5,498 nt of DNA. It comes from an uncultured Actinomycetes bacterium. Lineage in GTDB: Bacteria; Actinomycetota; Thermoleophilia; Solirubrobacterales; Thermoleophilaceae. The stretch spans positions 1-5,498 of the forward strand of contig CAMLNW010000189.1 of assembly GCA_946481495.1 (NCBI GenBank), given 5' to 3'. The notes beneath the pieces are model-generated. The model did not search any database and had not been told where the DNA came from. It saw only the letters and a program-made list of their open reading frames with translations. How positions within the stretch are numbered: the first letter of the stretch is position 1; every line of letters begins with the position of its first letter. Positions 1 through 3,892 of the stretch are shown here, piece after piece. The position numbers were made by a program, and so were the translations under genes.

Positions 1-2
1 AA

Positions 3-242
3 TTGGGCCAAGCCTTCGCCGTTTCAGGTTGGCCAATTCTGGCCCGGTATGGCCCAATTTCACTTTGAGCTCGTCGGCCGCCTACAGACGAGATTCCCCG
101 GTGCCATGCGGCAGCGCGCCCTAGGCGCTGCCGCTGGCCCGTGGTCGAGTAGGTGGCCCAATTCTGGCCCGGCCGGGTCCAATACCGGATTTCGGGCCAA
201 TCGGGCCAACCTATATAAGGTGGCCCAATTTTTGGCCCAATT
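3..242. repeat. Array of TTGGSCCAA-type short sites
   Basis: At least eight copies of a GGSCCAA core lie in 240 bases. Two are full or near-full palindromes (TTGGGCCAA at 3-11, TTGGCCCAA at 232-240) and one is an 8-bp palindrome (TTGGCCAA at 29-36). Other cores start at 51, 155, 194, 203 and 222, with a degenerate one (GGTCCAA) at 176. The 10-mer TGGCCCAATT occurs directly at 50-59, 154-163, 221-230 and 233-242, and inverted at 1-10. A longer unit also recurs at 27-47 and 152-172 (19 of 21 bases). The last copies end about 55 bases before the start of the first small gene. Likely roles are operators for a dimeric regulator, replication iterons, or a transfer site. The array may continue left of the window. 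Confidence 0.8.
212..220 (+). promoter_or_regulatory. Possible -10 element inside the repeat array
   Basis: TATATAAGG stands out in GC-rich DNA and sits about 80 bases upstream of the gene starting at 297. It is bracketed by two GGGCCAA cores (194-200, 203-209) and two GGCCCAA cores (222-228, 232-240), as expected if the array controls this promoter. No good -35 box lies at the right distance; only TTTCGG or TTCGGG is available. Recognition may need an activator, or the match may be chance. Confidence 0.3.
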
Positions 243-296
243 TTGCGAAGTGGTACGGATCGGCGGCAGGCCGATGCACGGGCGGAGGGATAGCTA

Positions 297-473
297 GTGG
301 TTTCGGCTCGCGCCCTGCTGGCCGACGCCGCCGATCAGGCGCGGCGTGACGGGTGGCTCCGATGGGAGGCTGACGAGTACGTAGCTGCGGTTGCGCGCAA
401 GCTCGATCTAACGACGACGACAGCGGAGATCGGCGCGGCCGTTGCGGCGGCTTATGGTGAGGGCGGGGAATGA
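297..473 (+). CDS. Small uncharacterised acidic/helical protein (58 aa)
   Basis: I recognise no family for this 58-residue protein. It starts at GTG 297. A strong ribosome binding site, GGAGGG at 284-289, lies 7 bases upstream, which is the main reason to believe the gene is real. The composition suggests two amphipathic helices: an Arg/Asp-rich stretch around residues 4-36 (with DGWLRWEADEY at 18-28), and an Ala-rich end at 42-53. There are no cysteines, membrane segments or signal peptide. The stop codon overlaps the ATG of the next gene (ATGA at 470-473), so the two are very likely co-translated. It lies just downstream of the TTGGSCCAA array, which may regulate it. Small genes of this kind are common in actinobacterial phage and integrative elements, but that context gives no function. 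I am fairly sure it is coding. Confidence 0.7.
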   Translation: MVSARALLADAADQARRDGWLRWEADEYVAAVARKLDLTTTTAEIGAAVAAAYGEGGE

Positions 474-643
474 GCGAACCGACCTCCGCCTACTGCAACG
501 TCTGCGGTCGCCACGACAGCGTTTCTCGGATGCGCAAGGTCAACCGGCGGCTACAGCGCGGAGCCGTGTACGTCTGTCGCGATGATCGTGCCTGCGAGGA
601 CCGCGACCGCGAGAATCGCGGCCAGCCGACCCGGTATCGCTGA
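470..643 (+). CDS. Small four-cysteine zinc-ribbon-like protein (57 aa)
   Basis: The 57-residue product has cysteines at positions 9 and 12 (YCNVCG) and at 36 and 42 (VCRDDRAC). This spacing fits a small treble-clef or zinc-ribbon fold, although the second pair (C-x5-C) is wider than the usual knuckle. The rest is strongly basic, with Arg/Lys-rich stretches at 20-30 and 43-57, so nucleic-acid binding is plausible but inferred. It starts at ATG 470 inside the stop of the preceding gene (ATGA overlap), with a purine-rich GAGGGCGGGGA just upstream, so the two genes form a translationally coupled pair. Small zinc-finger proteins like this are frequent in actinophages and integrated elements, usually without known function. 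Its last codons contain one copy of a 13-bp direct repeat (627-639) that recurs at 694-706 in the non-coding DNA. Confidence 0.72.
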   Translation: MSEPTSAYCNVCGRHDSVSRMRKVNRRLQRGAVYVCRDDRACEDRDRENRGQPTRYR

Positions 644-948
644 CGGGGTTTTCCCACACAAAACCGCGCGCAACACGGGCGGGAGTCACACGGCGACCCG
701 GTATCGGGCCTCCGCCGCCGGCTCAGGCGGCGTGCGAGATCGCAACCCCAGGACGCCGACCGTCTGCGGCGACCTAGGGCGGCTAAATGCGGCGGACCTC
801 CCGACGCTCGGGATAGCTCAGCGCAGGCCGTCAGGGCCGCGCACGCGAGCGCTGAGGGCATGGGTTCCTAGGGTTGCTCGACCGTCGATCTTGACGGCGG
901 CGGATAGCTCGGCGCGGTCGGCGGTCAGGACGGATAGCTCATGCCGAC
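644..948. other. Gene-free region with dense short repeats
   Basis: No believable protein gene lies here; the open frames overlap one another on both strands and lack ribosome binding sites. Just after the upstream stop codon there is a 6-bp hairpin (GGTTTT 647-652 with AAAACC 660-665). CGACCCGGTATCG at 694-706 repeats 627-639 exactly. A GC hairpin follows (CGCCGC...GCGGCG, about 714-734). Then come the first pair of the GCAACCCCAGGA inverted repeat (742-877) and GGATAGCTC repeats from 811 on. CTTGACGG occurs at 890-897 and again at 948-955. The region looks regulatory or structural rather than coding. Confidence 0.6.
742..877. repeat. GCAACCCCAGGA inverted-repeat pair, copy A
   Basis: GCAACCCCAGGA at 742-753 is matched by its inverted complement TCCTAGGGTTGC at 866-877, with one mismatch (A870 in place of G). 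The same arm recurs in two other gene-free places (2539-2607 and 3525-3602), so this is a dispersed family within the element. This copy has the longest spacer, about 112 bases, and its right arm is the least conserved. Confidence 0.6.
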
Positions 949-977
949 TTGACGGTCTGGCAAGTGTTCAGTAACGT
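949..977 (+). promoter_or_regulatory. Candidate sigma-70-type promoter
   Basis: TTGACG at 949-954 and TAACGT at 972-977 are separated by exactly 17 bases. The predicted start near 984 is the first base of a two-hairpin structure and there is no protein gene downstream on this strand, so the promoter would drive a non-coding RNA. This is a consensus match only. Confidence 0.4.
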
Positions 978-983
978 CCTGTT

Positions 984-1057
984 CGCGTTCGCCCGGAAGG
1001 GGTCATCGAACGCGCCGCCCGCCTGACCGCTCCCTCCAATTGCGGTCAGGCGGGCCT
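984..1057 (+). ncRNA. Candidate structured small RNA with two hairpins
   Basis: Two strong stems lie back to back. The first pairs CGCGTTCG (984-991) with CGAACGCG (1007-1014), 8 bp, enclosing a CCC-GGAA-GGG mini-stem that would close on a GNRA-type tetraloop (992-1001). The second pairs 14 bp, GCCCGCCTGACCGC (1017-1030) with GCGGTCAGGCGGGC (1042-1055), with an 11-base loop. A promoter-like pair of boxes ends seven bases upstream. After the second stem comes CCTTAGTTCC, a poor T-tract but tolerable in GC-rich bacteria. The alternative is that both stems merely form terminators for the convergent recombinase gene, or a protein-binding site. No known RNA family is recognised. Confidence 0.4.
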
Positions 1058-1108
1058 TAGTTCCCTCCCCGATTCAACCCCTCCCGCATCGGCCGGGACG
1101 GGCACATG

Positions 1109-1144
1109 GGGGAGGGCGCACGAATCCCGCCGTGCGCCCTCCCC
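1109..1144 (-). terminator. Terminator-like hairpin after the serine recombinase
   Basis: A perfect 14-bp stem (GGGGAGGGCGCACG 1109-1122 with CGTGCGCCCTCCCC 1131-1144, 8-base loop) begins 22 bases beyond the recombinase stop codon on the minus strand. It lacks a T-run, as many terminators in GC-rich genomes do. The 14-bp stem at 1017-1055 lies further on and could act as a second stop. Confidence 0.6.
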
Positions 1145-1166
1145 GGCTCTTTGACAACCGGATAGC

Positions 1167-2006
1167 TCAGGCGGCGGCGTCCGCCATCGCCTCGCTCGCG
1201 GCGGCCAAGACGTGCCGGTTGCGGCAAAGCTTCGCGACCGTCGCGGCGTGCCACTGGCCCGGTCCCTTGACCAGACCTCGACGCTCGCCCCGGACAGCCG
1301 TAGGCGTCGGTACGCCGTCGCCATTCAGGCCGTCTGCGATGGCTTGGCAGGACGCCCCGCCGCCGCGCTCAGTGAGGATGCGGGCGACGGTCGCCCACTC
1401 GTCAGGGTGGCGGTCGAAGACGGCAGGCTCGCCCTCGCGCTCCACGCGCAAGAGGCCGAACGGGGCGCGGCCGACAGCCTCGCCTCGGGACGCCTTCGCC
1501 GCCAGCGCTACGCGAGTCCGCTCCGCGATCTCGGCACGCTGTAGCTCCGCGAAGATCGCCAGCATTCCCAGCATCGCGCGGCCCATCGGCGTGGTGGTAT
1601 CGAACGCCTGCGACGCGGCGGCCAGTCCTGCGCCGTGCTGCTCAAACTCGCGGAGCAATTCAAGCGTGTCGGCCTGAGATCGGCTGAGGCGATCCACGGC
1701 GTACACGACGACGACGGCGACCTCGCCGGCTGCCACGGCGGCGCGGAGATCGTCAAGGCCGGGACGGTCCAAGCTGGCTCCGCTCGCGCCGGGGTCCACG
1801 AACACGCGCGCCACGTCGAGACCTCGCGCCTCGCAGAGCGCTCGGCACTTCGCCTCTTGGCTCTCAAGGCTTCCGCCATTCAGGCCAGGGTCTGCCTGCT
1901 CGGCAGTCGAGACGCGCACGTAGATCGCCGCCCGCCCTTGCGCGGCCGGTGCCGTCTCACCCTTGCGGCGTCGCTTTCGTGGCTCGGGAATGGCAGTCAG
2001 GTTCAT
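1167..2006 (-). CDS. Serine recombinase (resolvase plus Recombinase domain, 279 aa)
   Basis: This is a site-specific serine recombinase that breaks and rejoins DNA through a serine-DNA phosphodiester. The catalytic domain spans about residues 25-170. It has the nucleophile Ser33 in YVRVSTAEQ, SLESQ at 46-50, Arg81 (DRPGL), Asp105-Arg106 with Arg109 in YAVDRLSRS, and the long helix MGRAMLGMLAIFAELQRAEI leading to AERTR at 161-165. A DNA-binding 'Recombinase' domain follows from about residue 178 (GRAPFGL) to 267. Large serine integrases usually run to 450 residues or more, with a zinc ribbon and coiled coil. Both are missing, and the frame ends cleanly before a terminator hairpin, so this is a short form rather than a visible frameshift. 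A basic tail (PRKRRRKG) precedes the fold. The ATG at 2006 follows an AGGAGG 11 bases upstream. It is divergent from the secreted-protein gene. It could integrate or excise the element, or act on local inverted sites. Confidence 0.93.
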   Translation of the reverse strand: MNLTAIPEPRKRRRKGETAPAAQGRAAIYVRVSTAEQADPGLNGGSLESQEAKCRALCEARGLDVARVFVDPGASGASLDRPGLDDLRAAVAAGEVAVVVVYAVDRLSRSQADTLELLREFEQHGAGLAAASQAFDTTTPMGRAMLGMLAIFAELQRAEIAERTRVALAAKASRGEAVGRAPFGLLRVEREGEPAVFDRHPDEWATVARILTERGGGASCQAIADGLNGDGVPTPTAVRGERRGLVKGPGQWHAATVAKLCRNRHVLAAASEAMADAAA

Positions 2007-2007
2007 C

Positions 2008-2022
2008 GGAGATCGTTCCTCC
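2008..2022 (-). promoter_or_regulatory. 15-base leader repeat at the recombinase start
   Basis: Read on the minus strand this is GGAGGAACGATCTCC, ending one base before the recombinase ATG and containing its ribosome binding site. The identical 15 bases precede the divergent gene (2171-2185). Its ends, GGAG and CTCC, can pair, which would tie up the ribosome binding site. Shared translational control by an RNA-binding protein or small RNA is a reasonable inference. Confidence 0.65.
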
Positions 2023-2053
2023 TAGTCGGGTGCCGTTGGCGCGGCGCGGGTTC

Positions 2054-2064
2054 GGTTTCAAACC
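2054..2064. promoter_or_regulatory. Palindrome GGTTTCAAACC, likely operator
   Basis: An 11-bp palindrome (GGTTT-C-AAACC) overlaps the minus-strand -10 box (2061-2066) and the expected recombinase transcription start. A protein bound here would block recombinase transcription. Confidence 0.45.
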
Positions 2065-2089
2065 TACCCGAGTCGCTTAGGCTTGACAA
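2061..2089 (-). promoter_or_regulatory. Recombinase promoter
   Basis: On the minus strand TTGTCA (2084-2089) and TAGGTT (2061-2066) are 17 bases apart. The predicted start near 2054 gives a leader of about 48 bases. Its -35 box is the same DNA as the -35 box of the opposing promoter. Confidence 0.6.
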
Positions 2090-2092
2090 GCC
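2080..2092. promoter_or_regulatory. 13-bp palindrome covering both -35 boxes
   Basis: GGCTTG-A-CAAGCC is a perfect palindrome centred on 2086. It contains TTGACA for the plus-strand promoter and TTGTCA for the minus-strand promoter. Polymerase could occupy only one direction at a time, and a dimeric regulator bound here would affect both genes. Confidence 0.6.
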
Positions 2093-2111
2093 CGACCCGA
2101 TCCCTTAGATT
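2083..2111 (+). promoter_or_regulatory. Promoter of the secreted-protein gene
   Basis: A consensus TTGACA (2083-2088) and TAGATT (2106-2111) are separated by 17 bases. Transcription should begin near 2118 and give a leader of about 68 bases. An inverted pair, AGCCCGA (2089-2095) and TCGGGCT (2111-2117), brackets the spacer and -10 box and may be an operator. Confidence 0.7.
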
Positions 2112-2128
2112 CGGGCTACACACAAAGC

Positions 2129-2163
2129 GACCCCGGCGAGCGCGCCAACGCTCTACCGGGGTC
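2129..2163 (+). promoter_or_regulatory. Strong hairpin in the 5' leader
   Basis: GACCCCGG (2129-2136) pairs with CCGGGGTC (2156-2163). Inside it GAGCG (2138-2142) pairs with CGCTC (2149-2153). The structure ends 8 bases before the ribosome binding site, so it could influence translation or mRNA stability. No known riboswitch is recognised, and no T-run follows. Confidence 0.5.
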
Positions 2164-2170
2164 TAGACAC

Positions 2171-2185
2171 GGAGGAACGATCTCC
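2171..2185 (+). promoter_or_regulatory. 15-base leader repeat at the secreted-protein start
   Basis: GGAGGAACGATCTCC supplies the ribosome binding site and abuts the ATG at 2186. It is an exact inverted copy of 2008-2022, so the divergent genes have near-identical translation start regions although their proteins are unrelated. Confidence 0.65.
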
Positions 2186-2539
2186 ATGCCCTACGCCGCA
2201 CGCTACCTACTGACCATCCTCGCCGCCGCCGCTCTGCTGGCCGTCGTCGTCAGCGCCAGCGCGAGCGCTGCGCCCTACGGCCCGCACGCGAAGACGTGGC
2301 GCTCAGCACCGGATGGCGTCGTGAAGCTCGCACCGGGCGCTACGCGCTCCCTGCCACGCGGGGCTACTGACATTGATTGTTGGCGTGGCTCCTACCGACT
2401 GCGCCAGCGCCCGACGCGCGATGGCTACAGCTTCACGACAGCGCGCAGCACGCGCACGATCATCGGCTACGTGAAGGTCAACCGCGATCTGTTCTCCTAC
2501 GCGAAGAGGCCGACCCGCTGCTACTACTGGCGCGGCTAG
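2186..2539 (+). CDS. Small secreted protein of unknown function (117 aa)
   Basis: The protein begins with a clear Sec-type signal peptide: a short start (MPYAARY), a hydrophobic core at about 8-22 rich in Leu, Ala and Val, and a Ser/Ala-rich cleavage region (SASASAAP, cleavage near residue 28 or 29). The mature part is about 88 residues, basic and rich in Arg, Tyr and Thr. It has just two cysteines (65 and 112), which could form one disulfide outside the cell. I recognise no family. The ATG follows GGAGG by 10 bases and a good promoter lies upstream, so expression is likely. It shares a divergent control region and an identical 15-base leader with the recombinase gene, suggesting the two are coordinated. 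Surface-exclusion or cell-envelope roles would suit a mobile element but are conjecture. Its stop codon touches a GCAACCCCAGGA arm. Confidence 0.82.
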   Translation: MPYAARYLLTILAAAALLAVVVSASASAAPYGPHAKTWRSAPDGVVKLAPGATRSLPRGATDIDCWRGSYRLRQRPTRDGYSFTTARSTRTIIGYVKVNRDLFSYAKRPTRCYYWRG

Positions 2540-2607
2540 CAACCCCAGGACTCCGAACGTTCCGAGCGGGCCGCCATCGTGCGGCCCGCTCGCGTTCCTG
2601 GGGTCGC
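2539..2607 (+). terminator. Nested hairpin, inverted-repeat copy B and likely terminator
   Basis: The outer arms GCAACCCCAGGA (2539-2550) and TCCTGGGGTCGC (2596-2607) pair across 45 bases. They are copy B of the dispersed family. Inside is a perfect 12-bp stem, CGAGCGGGCCGC (2563-2574) with GCGGCCCGCTCG (2581-2592), and a 6-base loop. It starts at the last base of the upstream stop codon and ends 17 bases before the next gene. Termination is likely, but an operator for the downstream gene is also possible. Confidence 0.6.
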
Positions 2608-2624
2608 TGAGAAAAGAATCGGAT

Positions 2625-3329
2625 ATGCAGGCGGCGGGTCGCCACCTTCGCGGAGGTAGTGCCACACGAAGGGGCGAGAAATCGACCCTCACCGGAAGTC
2701 TGACCGCGAGCGGGTCTACCTTCCAGTACGTGACTCCTGCCGCGACGCTCGACGCGATGGCGAAGGCCGCCAGTCTGAATGCCCGCATTCAGACCCCCGC
2801 GATGCAGAAAGCCATCGCCCAGCTTGTCGAAAAGCACCGGATCATTCCGGCGGATCAGCAAGCGCTCATGGCGCGTCGGATCGCCAAACAGACCGGGTTG
2901 GACGAAATGGCCGCACGGATGCAACGCGACCTTGCCGCCCACAGCGCCTTTCGTGGCTTGGAGCAATGGCAGGCGCGAGCGCAGGAGATGCTTCGACAGC
3001 ACGGCGTCCATGCGCGCCTCGCGGAGATCGCTCGCGTGTCGTTTGCCGGCGCGCCAGCGGCGGAGACGTGGACTTGGGAAGAGATCGGGCCGGACGCTGA
3101 CGAGGGCGGCCGGCTGCCGGTACTCGGCTGGCTGCTGTCGCGGCCGTTGGTCACTCAGATCATGTTGCTTCACCCGGTGTTGGAAGCGCTGCGCGAGTTC
3201 GGCTACTTCCTAGAGGACGTGTCCGGCGAGGACATTCCCGATCCGGTTCAGTCCGGCAGCGGCGTGCTGCTGGCCGTCGCGGTCGTCTTGCTCGTGTTCA
3301 TCCATGAGCGCATGGCTGACGACTCCTAG
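2625..3329 (+). CDS. Uncharacterised protein with C-terminal membrane anchor (234 aa)
   Basis: I recognise no family for this protein. The first 30-40 residues are polar and low in complexity. Residues about 40-140 look helical and charged, with repeated Ala/Gln/Arg/Met patterns (AMQKAIAQLVEKHRI, DEMAARMQRDLAAH, WQARAQEMLRQHG). A Trp- and acid-rich stretch (ETWTWEEIGPDADEGG) follows at about 146-161, then a mildly hydrophobic part (LPVLGWLLSRPLVTQIMLL). A convincing membrane segment lies near the C-terminus (GVLLAVAVVLLVFI, about 213-226), leaving a short tail (HERMADDS). With no signal peptide this suggests a tail-anchored protein facing the cytoplasm. The start is uncertain: ATG 2625 has only a weak ribosome binding site, and an in-frame ATG at codon 45 (2757) is the alternative. 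The long frame and reasonable composition support a real gene. Confidence 0.7.
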   Translation: MQAAGRHLRGGSATRRGEKSTLTGSLTASGSTFQYVTPAATLDAMAKAASLNARIQTPAMQKAIAQLVEKHRIIPADQQALMARRIAKQTGLDEMAARMQRDLAAHSAFRGLEQWQARAQEMLRQHGVHARLAEIARVSFAGAPAAETWTWEEIGPDADEGGRLPVLGWLLSRPLVTQIMLLHPVLEALREFGYFLEDVSGEDIPDPVQSGSGVLLAVAVVLLVFIHERMADDS

Positions 3330-3409
3330 CGCTGGCGAACCGGCAGGTACCTTCGATGGGGCGAGTCTGTCTGGACTCGTCCACTGTCGCGAAGCGCGCC
3401 GTTGCCGTC

Positions 3410-3449
3410 GCCCGGCTAAAGCGCGCCGACCGGCAGCCGCCGGGCTTTT
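3410..3449 (+). terminator. Intrinsic terminator with T-run
   Basis: GCCCGG (3410-3415) pairs with CCGGGC (3440-3445) and is followed at once by TTTTCGTTCCTTCTT. A local 5-bp alternative (CCGGC 3430-3434 with GCCGG 3439-3443) gives the same end. This is the only hairpin in the window with a clear T-run, and it would end transcripts of the 234-residue protein gene. Confidence 0.6.
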
Positions 3450-3524
3450 CGTTCCTTCTTCCCGGCGGCTCCTCTTAGATCAGGGGCGGCGGTCAGGTTC
3501 GACGCTCGGCCGCCGCCCCGCTGC

Positions 3525-3602
3525 GCAACCCCAGGAACGCCCTCAGCGCTCGCCTCGCGCCCGCTGTCGCCTTCCGCTGATTCCCTGGGGTCCTGGGGTC
3601 GC
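3525..3602. repeat. GCAACCCCAGGA inverted-repeat pair, copy C
   Basis: The left arm is GCAACCCCAGGA (3525-3536). The right arm TCCTGGGGTCGC (3591-3602) is preceded by an extra half unit, CCTGGGG (3584-3590), so CCTGGGGT is in tandem. The right arm lies about 60 bases before the Xre-type repressor gene and could be its operator; the family's role is unproven. Confidence 0.6.
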
Positions 3603-3664
3603 CCAGGCGATACTTGACGATAAGGCTCTAGACCGCTGCGGCAACCGTCGCGAAGGTGCCGCGC

Positions 3665-3892
3665 ATGTCGGCGGCGGCCAATCAGCGACGGCTCGGCCGC
3701 AACATCGCTGCGGCCCGCTCGGCGGTCGGCATGTCGCAGATGGACCTAGCCGACGCGGCCGGGATGCACTTCACGGCGATCAGCCGGCTTGAGCGCGGCG
3801 AGCGAGCGCCACGCTTCAACACGCTGATCCAGGTTGCCTACGCGCTCAAGATGCCGCCAGGCGATCTGCTCGACGGCATCACGAAGCCCTAG
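3665..3892 (+). CDS. Xre/Cro-family HTH transcriptional regulator (75 aa)
   Basis: This is a single-domain lambda-repressor-like DNA-binding protein. The five-helix fold covers about residues 10-72: the entry helix (LGRNIAAARSAVG), then SQMDLADAAGM and HFTAISRLERGERAPR forming the helix-turn-helix with the family signature SRLERGERAP, then TLIQVAYALKMPPGDLLDGI. There is no extra sensing or peptidase domain, so it probably binds DNA as a simple dimer and controls genes of the element, perhaps its own. I prefer ATG 3665 because AAGGTG (3653-3658) sits 6 bases upstream. The in-frame GTG at 3656 would add three residues but lacks a comparable site. It converges with the zinc-ribbon gene, and the two TAG stop codons share CTAG at 3889-3892. 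Nearby inverted repeats (copy C, the TTGGSCCAA array, the palindrome at 2080) are candidate operators. Confidence 0.92.
   Translation: MSAAANQRRLGRNIAAARSAVGMSQMDLADAAGMHFTAISRLERGERAPRFNTLIQVAYALKMPPGDLLDGITKP

Larger units (their letters stand above)
811..1169 (-). repeat. Four copies of GAGCTATCC (plus-strand GGATAGCTC)
   Basis: GGATAGCTC occurs at 811-819, 902-910, 932-940 and 1160-1168, all in the same orientation and three of them followed by A. Three of the four are preceded by C. A related GGATAGCTA lies at 288-296, immediately before the GTG start at 297. The right-most copy contains the stop codon of the minus-strand recombinase gene (TGA, 1167-1169 read on the minus strand). The copies resemble the start of a tRNA D-arm, but no tRNA can be folded around them. 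Their role is unknown. Confidence 0.6.
3330..3658. other. Hairpin-rich intergenic region
   Basis: No protein gene is supported here. In order it holds a 9-bp hairpin (GGGCGAGTC 3359-3367 with GACTCGTCC 3374-3382, one G-T pair), a terminator-like stem with T-run (3410-3449), a 10-bp GC stem (GGGGCGGCGG 3483-3492 with CCGCCGCCCC 3510-3519) and copy C of the inverted-repeat family (3525-3602). The octamer GCGCGCCG also occurs twice (from about 3395 and from 3421). The density of stems suggests a long structured 3' end, a small RNA, or the control region of the downstream repressor gene. Confidence 0.55.

Noticed and set aside
1..242. CRISPR array
   Set aside because: The repeats are about 9-10 bases, irregularly spaced and partly palindromic, with no uniform spacers or cas genes.
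49..297. 82-residue open frame through the repeat array
   Set aside because: It consists largely of the TTGGSCCAA repeats, has no ribosome binding site, and runs into the better-supported gene starting at 297.
811..880. tRNA-like start (GGATAGCTCAGC) and GGGTT-like T-arm
   Set aside because: The D-arm-like sequence is part of a repeat occurring four times, and no acceptor stem, anticodon arm or proper T-loop can be formed.
490..974. Overlapping 123- and 130-residue frames on both strands
   Set aside because: Their Arg/Ser/Ala-rich translations are typical of GC-rich shadow frames. They overlap the zinc-ribbon-like gene and repeat DNA and have no start signals.
1017..1055. 14-bp palindrome as the recombinase attachment site
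   Set aside because: An intact attP should not remain in an integrated element, and the GC-rich stem with an 11-base loop is better explained as an RNA hairpin. It remains a possible secondary site only.
1132..2108. Long plus-strand frames opposite the recombinase
   Set aside because: They lie antisense to a recombinase with complete catalytic motifs and are explained by third-position GC bias.
3304..3792. 162-residue frame across the intergenic hairpins
   Set aside because: It spans a terminator with T-run, overlaps the Xre gene in another frame and has a low-complexity Arg/Pro-rich translation.
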